This document shows positions 17,931 to 26,418 of a DNA stretch of 64,000 bases, piece by piece. Origin of the DNA: Methanoregula sp. PtaB.Bin085. GTDB taxonomy: Archaea > Halobacteriota > Methanomicrobia > Methanomicrobiales > Methanospirillaceae. The position numbers and the translations under genes were made by a program. The notes beneath the pieces were generated by a model, which was not told the origin of the DNA, searched no databases, and was given only the letters and a program-made list of their open reading frames with translations. Position 1 is the first letter of the stretch. Every line of letters starts with the position of its first letter. The DNA is taken from positions 62,001 to 126,000 of the forward strand of contig NZ_MVQB01000062.1 of the NCBI RefSeq assembly GCF_002067035.1. The letters are read 5' to 3'.

Positions 17931-18308
17931 ATTCTCCTTGACGCAAATGCACTCATGATGCCGGCACAGTATCAGATCGATCTCTTTGATGAGCTTCGCG
18001 CGCTTGTCGGGGGATATGAACCGCTTGTGCTGAAACGGGTTATGAACGAACTGGAGGGCATTTCCCGGGAGAAAGGGCAGACGGGGGCCGCGGCACGGAT
18101 GGGCCTGACCATAGGCAGCAGGTGTACTGTTGCCGAGGATAAGGATCTGAAACCCGGAACCGTCGATGAACAGGTTGTCGATTATGCAGTACGGAACGGA
18201 TGCCTGGTTGTCACCAATGACCGTCGTTTACGGGATGAACTGTATGCACGCGGGATCGGTGTAATATCAATGAGAAAACAGAAGAAACTGGAGTTATTGC
18301 GGAGGTAG
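17931..18308 (+). CDS. PIN-domain protein (Fcf1/VapC9-like), apparent non-canonical start
   Basis: PIN-domain ribonuclease-like protein of about 125 residues. The frame contains LLDANALMMP with the first catalytic Asp, but this lies upstream of the first ATG (17955). Between the aIF2-gamma stop and this motif there is no ATG, GTG or TTG in frame; ATT at 17931 is 7 bp after GGGAG (17919-17923) and gives the expected N-terminus, so I use it. Other acidic residues are in MNELEGI, VDEQVVDYA and TNDRRLRDEL. Its place between aIF2-gamma and rpoE1 is conserved in methanogens and suggests a role in RNA or ribosome maturation. If translation starts at 17955 the protein lacks its catalytic Asp. Confidence 0.8.
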   Translation: MLLDANALMMPAQYQIDLFDELRALVGGYEPLVLKRVMNELEGISREKGQTGAAARMGLTIGSRCTVAEDKDLKPGTVDEQVVDYAVRNGCLVVTNDRRLRDELYARGIGVISMRKQKKLELLRR

Positions 18309-18315
18309 AGCGGAA

Positions 18316-18957
18316 ATGTATCACAAACTGATGCTTGAAGACAAGGTTCGGGTGCCCCCCCAGCGGCTGGGAGAGAAGCTGGAGAAAGTGATCCTGGATG
18401 TCCTCCAGGAGCAGCTCGAAGGAAGTATTGACAAGGAGATCGGGATCTTCATCTGTATCACAAAAGTCCACGATGTCGGTGAAGGAGAACTTGTTCCGGG
18501 GGACGGAGGGGTATATTACGACGTGAAGTTCGAGGCCATGGTCCTCCGTCTCGCCCTGCAGGAAGTCATCGAAGGGCTTGTTGTCGAAACGACCAGCTTT
18601 GGCGCGTTCGTCAGCCTTGGTCCGATCGACGCGATGCTGCATGTAAGCCAGATATCGGATGAGTACATCAACTACGATGAAAAAAATGCCCGTCTCATCT
18701 GTCAGGAATCGAAGAGATACATCGGCGTTGGGGACATTGTCCGCGTGCGGGTTGTCACCCTTTCCCTGAACGAGCGGGAGCCCCGCGACAGCAAGATAGG
18801 GCTGACGATGAGACAGGCCGGTCTTGGGACTGCGCTCTGGCTCGAAGAAGAGATGAACAAGGAGAAAGAGAACGCCGGCCAGCCGGCGGGTTCCGTCAGG
18901 GAGAAGGCGCCTGACAAGGCAAAGAGCAGGAGGAAGGACCATGCCGCCGGCGAATAA
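18316..18957 (+). CDS. rpoE1: DNA-directed RNA polymerase subunit E' (Rpo7)
   Basis: A 213-residue homologue of eukaryotic Rpb7. The N-terminal RNP-like domain starts MYHKLMLEDKVRVPP, and the S1 RNA-binding domain has VVETTSFGAFVSLGPIDAMLHVSQISDEY. With subunit F it forms the polymerase stalk that binds nascent RNA and helps open promoters. The last 35 residues are charged and low-complexity, longer than usual. It overlaps the next gene by 17 bp. Confidence 0.95.
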   Translation: MYHKLMLEDKVRVPPQRLGEKLEKVILDVLQEQLEGSIDKEIGIFICITKVHDVGEGELVPGDGGVYYDVKFEAMVLRLALQEVIEGLVVETTSFGAFVSLGPIDAMLHVSQISDEYINYDEKNARLICQESKRYIGVGDIVRVRVVTLSLNEREPRDSKIGLTMRQAGLGTALWLEEEMNKEKENAGQPAGSVREKAPDKAKSRRKDHAAGE

Positions 18958-19147
18958 GAAGAAACAGGGCAAAGTCTGCCGTGACTGCCACCGCGTGGTT
19001 GATGGTGAAAGCTGTGTCGTCTGCGGCACGTCAAACCTGAGTGAGGACTGGTCGGGCTACCTCGTGATAATCGATCCGGAGACTTCAGAGGTCGCAAAAA
19101 GGATGAATATCAAGCTCCCCGGCCGTTACGCCCTGAAGGTCCGCTGA
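18941..19147 (+). CDS. spt4: Transcription elongation factor Spt4 / RNA polymerase subunit E''
   Basis: A 68-residue zinc protein. Four Cys in CRDC and CVVC form the zinc site, followed by LSEDWSGYLVIIDPETSEVAKRMNI, the standard Spt4 sequence that pairs with Spt5. It stabilises elongating RNA polymerase. The start at 18941 follows AGGAAGG inside the end of rpoE1, and its stop shares one base with the next ATG. Confidence 0.93.
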   Translation: MPPANKKKQGKVCRDCHRVVDGESCVVCGTSNLSEDWSGYLVIIDPETSEVAKRMNIKLPGRYALKVR

Positions 19148-19635
19148 TGCTCATACTACCGGAAGAGCACCGCAGGCTCTTCAAGGAACCCTTCGGCATA
19201 CTGTGCCGATCAATAGATGAGGTTATTCCCCTGATCGGGGGTAAGATTGTCTACACGGTAGGGGATGTTGTTACCCACAACCTGCAAAAAAAAGGGGTTC
19301 GGCCGGATGTCGCCATTGTGGACGGTTACACCATGCGATCTCCCTGCAGGAAAATGCCTGCGGTCCATGGTGAGTGTATAGCGGTAAAAAATCCTGCCGG
19401 CACAATCACCGACGACCTGATCCATGCCCTCGAACTGGCGGTCAGGAACACCCCGTCAACTATCGTTGTTGATGGTGAAGAAGACCTTGCAGTCATTCCC
19501 CTGGTTCTCACCGCACCGGATGGGGCCATCGTTCTGTACGGTCAGCCTGGCGAAGGAATCGTGCTCCGCGCGATAGACGACGAAGCCCGCAAAACCGCCA
19601 AACGGCTTCTCTCCCATTTTACCCGCACAGATTAA
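19147..19635 (+). CDS. GTP-dependent dephospho-CoA kinase
   Basis: A 162-residue protein of the former DUF359 family, shown in Thermococcus to phosphorylate dephospho-CoA with GTP, the last step of CoA synthesis in archaea. Recognisable parts are GDVVTHNL, PDVAIVDGYTMR, VKNPAGTITDDL, VDGEEDLAVIPLVL and VLYGQPGEGIVLR. Length fits the family. It starts one base before the end of spt4. The position at the end of the RNA polymerase operon is common in euryarchaea and does not indicate a transcription role. Confidence 0.9.
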   Translation: MLILPEEHRRLFKEPFGILCRSIDEVIPLIGGKIVYTVGDVVTHNLQKKGVRPDVAIVDGYTMRSPCRKMPAVHGECIAVKNPAGTITDDLIHALELAVRNTPSTIVVDGEEDLAVIPLVLTAPDGAIVLYGQPGEGIVLRAIDDEARKTAKRLLSHFTRTD

Positions 19636-19706
19636 GATTGCTGCGTTGCCGGGACTGCCATTTCCATTTTTCTCTTCGGCCGGCAGGTTATCCGGCAGGG
19701 TCATAT

Positions 19707-19714
19707 TTTAAATA
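19707..19714 (+). promoter_or_regulatory. TATA box for the S24e-S27ae operon
   Basis: TTTAAATA in the context CATATTTTAAATATACCGG, about 37 bp upstream of the S24e ATG. It gives a predicted leader of roughly ten bases, matching the lack of a clear Shine-Dalgarno sequence there. Confidence 0.6.
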
Positions 19715-19743
19715 TACCGGTTTCCAATGATTACAGGATATCG

Positions 19744-20043
19744 ATGGACATTGAGATCACCAGCGATAAAAGGAATGAACTTTTATCCAGAAGAGAGGTT
19801 CAGTTTACCCTCAAATACGACGGAGCAACTCCCTCCCGCATGCAGATCATCGGCAAAATCTGCGCCCTGCTTAATATCAAGGAGCACCAGATAACCCTTG
19901 ATACGCTGCACAGCAGTTTTGGCAAGACCGAAATCACCGGTTCCGCACGCATCTACGACAACGAGGAGAGCAGGAACAAGACCGAACGCCCGCACCTGGC
20001 AGCGCGCGGAGTGCCCCAGCCCAAGGAAGAGGGAGCGGCATAA
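19744..20043 (+). CDS. rps24e: Ribosomal protein S24e
   Basis: A 99-residue small-subunit protein found in archaea and eukaryotes. The start MDIEITSDKRNELLSRREV and the stretch GKTEITGSARIYDNEES are characteristic. It sits directly before rps27ae with a 2-bp gap, a gene pair widely conserved in archaea, followed by Kae1-Bud32. Confidence 0.95.
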   Translation: MDIEITSDKRNELLSRREVQFTLKYDGATPSRMQIIGKICALLNIKEHQITLDTLHSSFGKTEITGSARIYDNEESRNKTERPHLAARGVPQPKEEGAA

Positions 20044-20045
20044 CC

Positions 20046-20228
20046 ATGGCAGCAGCGAAGAAAGCAGCCGCAAAAGGACCCAAGAGAGGTGCCCATTTCA
20101 AGGTCGAAGGCGCCAAGGTAACGACCGCAAAGAAATACTGCCCCCGCTGCGGACCCGGTTTCATGATGGCAGACCACAAGGACCGGACTACCTGCGGCAA
20201 GTGCGGATATACAGAATTCAGAAAATAA
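20046..20228 (+). CDS. rps27ae: Ribosomal protein S27ae
   Basis: A 60-residue zinc ribosomal protein. After an Ala/Lys-rich start it has two Cys pairs, YCPRCGPGFMMADHKDR and CGKCGYTEF, forming a zinc ribbon. Archaeal versions lack the ubiquitin part of the eukaryotic fusion, as here. It is cotranscribed with S24e. Confidence 0.95.
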   Translation: MAAAKKAAAKGPKRGAHFKVEGAKVTTAKKYCPRCGPGFMMADHKDRTTCGKCGYTEFRK

Positions 20229-20234
20229 CAACCA

Positions 20235-21824
20235 ATGCCTGTTTTTGGGCAGATACTTGGGATTGAGGGAACAGCATGGAACCTCAGTGCCGCTCTTTTT
20301 GATCGGGATCTTATTACCCTTGCTTCACGACCCTACAGCCCGGCACAGGGGGGTATTCACCCCAGGGAAGCTGCCCAGCACCATGCTTCGGTCATGAAAG
20401 AGGTTCTCGGGGAAGTACTCGGGAATCCGCACAAGATTACCGGAATCGCATATTCGCAGGGGCCGGGACTCGGCCCCTGTCTGAGAACCGTTGCAACCGC
20501 AGCCCGGTCGCTGGCGCTGGCACTGGATGTTCCCCTGGTTGGCGTCAACCATTGCGTAGCTCATATCGAGATCGGGTGTTTTGCTACCGGGTGCCGTGAC
20601 CCCGTCGTTCTGTACGCAAGCGGGGCAAACACCCAGGTCATCGGGTACCTGAACGGGAGGTACCGGGTTTTTGGGGAGACCCTCGATATCGGTATCGGAA
20701 ACGCACTCGATAAGTTCGCCCGTTCAAAAGATCTCCCGCATCCGGGGGGACCCCACCTTGAAAGACTGGCAAAGCAGGGAAAATATACCGAACTTCCCTA
20801 TACCGTGAAGGGAATGGATCTTGCTTTCTCCGGCCTGGTATCCGCGGCAAAAGAGAGTCGGGCTCACCTGCAGGATGTCTGTTACAGCCTCCAGGAAACG
20901 GCTTTTGCCATGTGCGTTGAAGTCACCGAACGGGCCTTGTCCCTCAGTGGGAAGAACGAAGTCCTCCTCGTAGGCGGTGTCGGGGCGAACCGGCGTCTTC
21001 AGGAGATGCTGAGGACGATGTGCGAGGATCGCGGAGCCTTGTTTTTCGTCCCGGAACAGAAGTATCTCGGTGATAATGGCGCCATGATTGCGTATACCGG
21101 AAAGCTGATGCTCGACACTGGTGCACGTCTTTCGGTCGAAACTTCGCAGATCAATCCTTCCTTCCGCTCCGATGAGGTTGAAGTGACATGGAAACACGAA
21201 ACTCAGCAAAATGACGTTCGCCGGCAGGCTCATGACGATGCACGATATTGGAGAAGGGGAGCGGAAGCTGTGATCACGATCACCGGGAATACTGCCGGGA
21301 AACGCCGTATCCCGAAACGATACCGGGTGCCGGATCTTGACCGAAAACTGATAGCAGAACGAACACGGGCAGAAGCCAGGACGATTGCGGCAGCCCGGAG
21401 AGCAGGAGTTCCTACACCTGTCATGAGTGATATCACCACTGATACCATCTGCATGGAATATGTCGGTGGCACCCTTCTGACCGATAATCTTTCAGAAACA
21501 ACCGTCCGCGAAGTAGGGATCACCGTGGGAAAACTGCATACTGCAGGAATCATGCACGGCGACCTGACAACAAGCAACCTCATCCTCCGCAAAAAGGACA
21601 AAAGATGCGTATTGATCGATTTTGGCCTTGCACAGGTGACTGAGGAGATCGAGCAGCAGGGCGTTGATATCCATGTCTTCTTCCAGACGCTGGAAAGCAC
21701 AGCACCCGATCGTGCAGAATCCTTAAAGGCAGCATTCGTTGAGGGATACAAAGAGACCTTTCACGACGCTGAAGCGGTACTACACCGTGAATATGAGATC
21801 CGCCAGAGAGGTCGTTACCTGTGA
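20235..21824 (+). CDS. kae1-bud32: Fused Kae1-Bud32: tRNA threonylcarbamoyladenosine transferase and atypical kinase
   Basis: A 529-residue fusion. Residues 1 to about 325 are Kae1, an ASKHA-fold metalloenzyme with the metal motif HCVAHIEIG near residue 107 and VLYASGANTQV. It adds threonylcarbamoyl to A37 of ANN-decoding tRNAs in the KEOPS complex. Residues from about 335 are Bud32, a small protein kinase/ATPase with HGDLTTSNLIL and LIDFGLAQ. Fusion of the two is known in several archaea. It follows S27ae by 6 bp and overlaps the next gene by 4 bp. Confidence 0.96.
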   Translation: MPVFGQILGIEGTAWNLSAALFDRDLITLASRPYSPAQGGIHPREAAQHHASVMKEVLGEVLGNPHKITGIAYSQGPGLGPCLRTVATAARSLALALDVPLVGVNHCVAHIEIGCFATGCRDPVVLYASGANTQVIGYLNGRYRVFGETLDIGIGNALDKFARSKDLPHPGGPHLERLAKQGKYTELPYTVKGMDLAFSGLVSAAKESRAHLQDVCYSLQETAFAMCVEVTERALSLSGKNEVLLVGGVGANRRLQEMLRTMCEDRGALFFVPEQKYLGDNGAMIAYTGKLMLDTGARLSVETSQINPSFRSDEVEVTWKHETQQNDVRRQAHDDARYWRRGAEAVITITGNTAGKRRIPKRYRVPDLDRKLIAERTRAEARTIAAARRAGVPTPVMSDITTDTICMEYVGGTLLTDNLSETTVREVGITVGKLHTAGIMHGDLTTSNLILRKKDKRCVLIDFGLAQVTEEIEQQGVDIHVFFQTLESTAPDRAESLKAAFVEGYKETFHDAEAVLHREYEIRQRGRYL

Positions 21825-22375
21825 AGATCACGATGGTGACCGGTAATGCAGGAAAAGCTGCAGAAGTTGCAGCATTCTTCGGCGGGTTGCTGGAGGTGGA
21901 CCATATTGCGCTTGAGGTTCCTGAACACCGTTCAAGCGATGTCGCAGACATTGCACGGGGAAAAGCTGAATACGCATACCGTCAGTTAAAAATCCCGCTC
22001 ATTGTCGATGACACCGGCTTTTTTATCGATGCGCTGGGAGGTTTTCCCGGCCCCTATGCTGCATATGTCCTGGATACAATCGGCAATGCCGGTATCCTCC
22101 GGCTGATGGAAGGTGTTTCCGATCGCAAAGCAAGGTTCATTACCGGAATCGCCTATGCCGATACAAACGGTATCGAGGTATTTACCGGAACCCTTGAGGG
22201 GAAAATCTCTTTTGGCCCCCGGGGAGAGAACGGATTTGGCTATGATCCCATCTTTGAAATCGGGACAATGACCCTCGCCGAGATCTCTCTTGATGAAAAA
22301 AGCAGGATATCCCATCGTGGCCGTGCTCTTTCGTTATTCCATGACTGGTTTGTTTCAGCGCGATCCCCCGGATAA
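21821..22375 (+). CDS. rdgB: XTP/dITP pyrophosphatase (RdgB/HAM1 family)
   Basis: A 184-residue house-cleaning enzyme that hydrolyses XTP, ITP and dITP to monophosphates. It starts with GTG overlapping the Kae1-Bud32 stop. Family motifs are [34 protein letters not shown], and [12 protein letters not shown] near residue 135 with ISHRGRAL near the end. Length is normal. Confidence 0.95.
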   Translation: MKITMVTGNAGKAAEVAAFFGGLLEVDHIALEVPEHRSSDVADIARGKAEYAYRQLKIPLIVDDTGFFIDALGGFPGPYAAYVLDTIGNAGILRLMEGVSDRKARFITGIAYADTNGIEVFTGTLEGKISFGPRGENGFGYDPIFEIGTMTLAEISLDEKSRISHRGRALSLFHDWFVSARSPG

Positions 22376-22434
22376 CGCAAACGGTTAATATCTCTTACAG
22401 CTTTGGTATAAGGGCAGACAGGAGTGTTTCATAC

Positions 22435-22581
22435 ATGGCAAAGTTCCCGGAAGCCGAAGCCCGGCTCCTCAACGTAAAAATATGCATGCACTGTAATGCA
22501 CGCAATGCTATCCGCGCAACCACCTGCCGCAAGTGCGGCTATCAGAACCTGCGCCCGAAGAACAAGGAGAGAAAAGCGTAA
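22435..22581 (+). CDS. rpl40e: Ribosomal protein L40e
   Basis: A short 48-residue gene easily missed. It begins [15 protein letters not shown] and has a four-Cys zinc site, [10 protein letters not shown] and [10 protein letters not shown], ending in a basic tail. This is the complete archaeal L40e, which lacks ubiquitin. A GGAGTG Shine-Dalgarno lies upstream, and a TTAATATC sequence near 22385 may be its TATA box. The gap after it (22582-22674) shows nothing beyond possible T-rich termination. Confidence 0.95.
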   Translation: MAKFPEAEARLLNVKICMHCNARNAIRATTCRKCGYQNLRPKNKERKA

Positions 22582-22674
22582 CCTTTCGATTCCATACCAT
22601 CGTTTTTATTTATCAGGTGCAGATTGACCTGACCGGATTAAAGATTTTTAAAACAGGAATCTGTTGATCCGGTT

Positions 22675-23460
22675 TCACGCTGCGTAATATGTCACTCGTT
22701 TGCCTTTCTTGGCATACTCCCCGGCAAACGTCTCAAGGTTCCGTTTGTACCCGATCCGGTCAACAAAACCCAGTTCGCGGAGCTTTTCCCGTACCCTCAT
22801 GACGTCGGGTTCGTCCGCCCAGTCGCGGGTGTAGACATAGATGACCTTCCGGTTATCGCGGGAATCCGGGTTGGGCTTGGCTGTACTGACTTTTGCCGAG
22901 ATCCCCAGTTCGCCGGCTGCCGTGGCGTTCCTGACCTTTTTCCAGGCTGCATCAACCTGATCAGGATCCTGAAAGATCAGCCATTTTCCGGCATTCTCAT
23001 CCTCAATTGCCTCGGGCGCACTGCCCGGGGCATCCAGGACTATCCAGTACATCTGGGTTGTCTTCGTCGGGATGACCCCTTCCCCGCTGCAGAGCATCGT
23101 GTATATGGTTTCAGGATCTGAAAACCGTTGCGACAGCGCTTGTGCAAGCTGGGGATATTCCTCCCGGAATTTCTCCAGGATTGCCATAAGGTCTGCCCTG
23201 AAATCGATTCCTCCTTCTACCAGTGCATAGAGGTACTTGTCCTGTGCACGGAGGCTCCGGTTCAGGAGATGCTCGAAGATGCCGTATGCCACATCGGTCA
23301 GCGCTTCGGGATCGGCTTCATCCATGAGTACCACTCCGATGTTGGCAAAAAAATAGTTTTGGTATCCTTCAGCACCACAAGTCCGTATCTCAGCGGATAT
23401 CTGCCGCCAGTCCCGGTTAACTGCCCGGAATCGGGAGAGAATACGCGCAGAGAATTGCAA
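22675..23460 (-). CDS. DUF1917-like (putative phosphothreonine lyase fold) protein
   Basis: A 261-residue soluble protein with no signal or membrane segment. The first 120 residues are helical. The C-terminal part has GKWLIFQDPDQVDAAWKKV, ELGISAKVSTAKP and VIYVYTRDWADEPDVMRV followed by ELGFVDRIGYKRN, which from memory matches the DUF1917/Bles03-type domain annotated as a putative phosphothreonine lyase fold. Activity is not established. It is divergent from htpX with only 44 bp between the starts, so the promoters overlap. Confidence 0.6.
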   Translation of the reverse strand: MQFSARILSRFRAVNRDWRQISAEIRTCGAEGYQNYFFANIGVVLMDEADPEALTDVAYGIFEHLLNRSLRAQDKYLYALVEGGIDFRADLMAILEKFREEYPQLAQALSQRFSDPETIYTMLCSGEGVIPTKTTQMYWIVLDAPGSAPEAIEDENAGKWLIFQDPDQVDAAWKKVRNATAAGELGISAKVSTAKPNPDSRDNRKVIYVYTRDWADEPDVMRVREKLRELGFVDRIGYKRNLETFAGEYAKKGKRVTYYAA

Positions 23461-23504
23461 TCGTCGAATGATTTAAGAGTGCACGGTACGAACATGTACT
23501 AATT

Positions 23505-24398
23505 ATGGAATGGAAACGTGACTGGGGTCTTACCGCACGGGTCTGGTTCACCGGCCTGTTATTAGTACTCCTCTACCTCGTGTTCATGACGATACTCCTG
23601 GTACTCTTCCCGAGTATCAGCACCATCTTCCTTGTCCTCCTTGCCGTCGGGATGGGTCTTGTACAGTACTTCTTCTCCGACAGGATGGTCCTGTGGTCAA
23701 CCGGCTCCCGTATTGTTGAAGAAGATGAATACCCTGAGCTTCACAGGATGGTAGAAAAACTCTGCAAAGAGGCAGACCTTCCAAAACCGAAAGTCGCAAT
23801 CATGCAAAGCCCGATACCAAACGCGTTCGCCACGGGCAGGAACCCGAACCATGCGGTTATTGCATGTACCGATTCGATAATGCGCCTCCTGAACCGTGAC
23901 GAACTTGAGGCTGTGCTTGCCCATGAACTTGCCCATGTCAAGAACCGGGATATCCTGACGATGACACTTGCCAGTTTCATCGCCATGATCTCCTCGATGA
24001 TCATGCAGAGCTTTATCTTCTCTGCACTATTCGGAGGAAACAACCGGGAAGGGAATATTCTGGGAGTTATCGTTGTATGGGTTGTATCAATTATCGTGTA
24101 CTTCGTAAGCACGCTCCTGATTATGGCTCTTTCACGGTACCGCGAGTTCGCAGCAGACCGGGGCAGTGCATTGATTACGCGGAACCCGCGGGCACTCATC
24201 TCAGCACTGAATAAGATCAGCGGGAGGATCGATGTTCTCCCGGATCAGGTGAAGGAACCGGTCGCGAACGCGAATACCTTTTTTATTATCCCGGCATCGA
24301 CCAAAAGTCTTCTCCGGGAACTGACATCAACCCACCCGCCGCTCGAGAAGAGAATTGCGAATCTCGAGAAGGTCGAAGCCGAAATCAGAGGATATTAA
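23505..24398 (+). CDS. htpX: Membrane zinc metalloprotease HtpX
   Basis: A 297-residue M48-family protease. Two membrane spans lie near residues 15-55; the active-site HELAH is near residue 140 with the third zinc ligand in REFAAD near 210; two further spans lie between. It degrades misfolded membrane proteins. The end HPPLEKRIANLE is typical. It is divergently arranged with the preceding gene. Nearly leaderless, since only 44 bp separate the two starts. Confidence 0.95.
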   Translation: MEWKRDWGLTARVWFTGLLLVLLYLVFMTILLVLFPSISTIFLVLLAVGMGLVQYFFSDRMVLWSTGSRIVEEDEYPELHRMVEKLCKEADLPKPKVAIMQSPIPNAFATGRNPNHAVIACTDSIMRLLNRDELEAVLAHELAHVKNRDILTMTLASFIAMISSMIMQSFIFSALFGGNNREGNILGVIVVWVVSIIVYFVSTLLIMALSRYREFAADRGSALITRNPRALISALNKISGRIDVLPDQVKEPVANANTFFIIPASTKSLLRELTSTHPPLEKRIANLEKVEAEIRGY

Positions 24399-24545
24399 CC
24401 TTTTTTACTGATTCATTCCAGCGGGTATCTGCACATTGAATACCTGTGCACCGGGATGCCATCTTCCCGGGATTCTGCTCGTATTTTGCCCAAACGCAGA
24501 AAACCGGCATTTCCGGCAGGTGTATCTTCTGAACATTCAAACCGC

Positions 24546-24556
24546 TTATATTATAT
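24546..24556 (+). promoter_or_regulatory. TATA box of the response-regulator gene
   Basis: TATATTATATC about 35 bp before the ATG at 24585. It indicates a short leader. The rest of the gap 24399-24584 contains only a T-rich run after htpX and nothing else recognisable. Confidence 0.5.
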
Positions 24557-24584
24557 CTCCGGGCACTCAGTCAGATAGTAGGGA

Positions 24585-25985
24585 ATGAATACCGAACCAG
24601 CCTCCGTTCTCCTCATCGACGATGACGTTTCCCTTCTCGAGGTCATTAAGCTGATGGCCGAACGATCGCGGGAGATGTCTGTCCAGACTACCCAGTCCGC
24701 CAAGGAAGCCCTGGCAACCCTCGCGCAGAAGAGTTTCAATGTCATTGTTGTTGATTACGATATGCCGGAGATTGACGGCATTGAATTCCTGAAGATCCTG
24801 CGGAAACACGGGGATACCACGCCTATCATCGTTTTTACCGGTCGCGGGGGGGAACACACCGCAATCGAAGCACTGAACAATGGTGCAAATTTCCTCTTAA
24901 AAAAAGGGGAGGACCCCCGTCACCAGTTCCGCGAACTGGTGACCATGGTCAAAAGAGCAATGGAACGAAGTTCCCTTGGCAGGGCTCTTGGAACGACCCA
25001 GCGTATCATCGCTGATATGATCAACTTCTCCTCTGATGCGAGTTTTGCTGTAGATCGCGACGGAAAGGTTGTTGCATGGAACGATTCCATGGAACAGCTG
25101 ACCGACGTTCCTGCCACTGCAATGATGGGAAAAGGTGACAATATCTATTCCGAGCCATTTTTCGGGACAAGGAAAAAGATGCTCGTCAATCTCGTTTTTG
25201 AATCCGACGAAGAGATCAAACGCCAGAAATACATGCTGGTCAGCAGGGTCCCGAAGGGACCGGTTATTGCTGTTATCCGCGGACAAAAAAAGGATGGAGG
25301 GGAATGGACGCTCTGGATGAAAGCAATGCCGGTCTATGACAGCCAGGGCCAGTTCATTGCATCCGTTGGTACTATCCGTGACGTGACCACAACCTTCAGC
25401 GACGTTATTGTCCGCGATTCACGGCTTGATGAAGCTTCACAGGTTGCTGAAGCTTCGTTTACCGAACCCAAAAAATCCAAGGGGGGGCTGTTTGGCAAGA
25501 TCCTCGGGAAATCCTCATCGCATTTCAAGGACGGTATAATCCTGTACGTCAAGGAGAAGAAACACGCCGAGGCGATTGCCGAGTTCGATAAGGCACTCGA
25601 GGCGGATAATAAACTGGCGCATGTATGGAATGAACGGGGGACCTGTTTCCGGGAGATGGGTGATCATACCAATGCCCTGAAATCCCTGTTACGGGCTGTC
25701 GAATTATCTCCGGACAATCCCGAATACCTCTTCAATCTGGGGGAGACACTCGAAACAATCGGGGTCATGTACATGAGCAACAAATACCTCGATTCCGCTA
25801 TCCAGACGTTTAAAATGGTAGTAAACCAGATGCCGAACAATGCGAGTGCCTGGAACCACCTTGGCGTCTGCTTCAAGGAGATGGGAAAGCCGGAAGAGGC
25901 CAAGTTCTATTTTGACCGTTCGAGAGATATTACCCTTTGGAAAAAAGACACTCCGGTCAAGCGTAAACGTGACGAATACGTCTGA
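24585..25985 (+). CDS. Response regulator with PAS and TPR domains
   Basis: A 466-residue cytoplasmic signalling protein. Residues 5-125 form a receiver domain with acidic pair IDDD, phosphoacceptor Asp in VVDYDMPEIDG, Thr in VFTGRG and Lys in LLKKGE. A PAS domain follows from about 145 to 270 (SFAVDRDGKVVAWNDSMEQL). The region 275-325 is a linker, and residues 325-450 are TPR-like repeats (AHVWNERGTCFREMGDHTNA, ASAWNHLGVCFKEMGKPEEA). There is no DNA-binding or kinase domain, so it probably works through protein contacts. No cognate kinase is adjacent; the nine-PAS kinase is 24 kb away. Confidence 0.9.
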   Translation: MNTEPASVLLIDDDVSLLEVIKLMAERSREMSVQTTQSAKEALATLAQKSFNVIVVDYDMPEIDGIEFLKILRKHGDTTPIIVFTGRGGEHTAIEALNNGANFLLKKGEDPRHQFRELVTMVKRAMERSSLGRALGTTQRIIADMINFSSDASFAVDRDGKVVAWNDSMEQLTDVPATAMMGKGDNIYSEPFFGTRKKMLVNLVFESDEEIKRQKYMLVSRVPKGPVIAVIRGQKKDGGEWTLWMKAMPVYDSQGQFIASVGTIRDVTTTFSDVIVRDSRLDEASQVAEASFTEPKKSKGGLFGKILGKSSSHFKDGIILYVKEKKHAEAIAEFDKALEADNKLAHVWNERGTCFREMGDHTNALKSLLRAVELSPDNPEYLFNLGETLETIGVMYMSNKYLDSAIQTFKMVVNQMPNNASAWNHLGVCFKEMGKPEEAKFYFDRSRDITLWKKDTPVKRKRDEYV

Positions 25986-26138
25986 CGACTTTCCGGAAAT
26001 GAGACAAAGCGGACAATCATTTTTTCCGGTACGTTTTCTGAACACGTTTCGGAGACTTCAGGCCGCCGATGGGCGTGTCGTATTTCAGGCTATTGTGCGG
26101 TGATCGCTACCATGACCGCTGTCTCACCTGCTGAGGTA

Positions 26139-26147
26139 ACACTTAAT
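26139..26147 (+). promoter_or_regulatory. TATA-like box of the tRNA pair
   Basis: ACTTAATAC about 35 bp upstream of tRNA-Gly, followed by CTCCTCCCCCC. It is the only TATA-like element in the short gap between the response regulator and the tRNA genes, and probably drives both. Confidence 0.4.
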
Positions 26148-26178
26148 ACTCCTCCCCCCCAAAATTGTAGAGCACAGT

Positions 26179-26249
26179 GCATCGATGGTCTAGAGGTATG
26201 ACTTAGGCCTTCCAAGCCTATAGCCCGGGTTCGATTCCCGGTCGATGCA
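26179..26249 (+). tRNA. tRNA-Gly (anticodon TCC)
   Basis: Full cloverleaf by eye: acceptor GCATCGA pairs with TCGATGC, anticodon stem TAGGC/GCCTA holds loop CTTCCAA with anticodon TCC, and the T arm is CCGGGTTCGATTCCCGG. Discriminator base is A, and CCA is not encoded. It contains one of the few CTAG sites in the window, in the D arm. tRNA-Val follows after four bases. Confidence 0.95.
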
Positions 26250-26253
26250 TTGC

Positions 26254-26327
26254 GGGCTCGTGGTCTAGCTGGCTATGACGTCGCCTTCACACGGCGAAGA
26301 TCTCGTGTTCGAATCACGACGGGCCCA
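26254..26327 (+). tRNA. tRNA-Val (anticodon CAC)
   Basis: Acceptor GGGCTCG pairs with CGGGCCC (one G-T pair), anticodon stem TCGCC/GGCGA holds loop TTCACAC with anticodon CAC, and the T arm is TCGTGTTCGAATCACGA. Discriminator A, no encoded CCA. It also has a CTAG in the D arm. It is followed by the GACCCCCC repeat cluster; no copy of its 3' end was seen downstream, so no integration site is indicated. Confidence 0.95.
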
Positions 26328-26418
26328 TGCCTGTTTTAATACCTCTGCCCGAGTGTATGCCTCGTATGCATTGTTGCGTCCATGATTGGCCGTGACGGCG
26401 TATTCATGGAGCTTGCAT

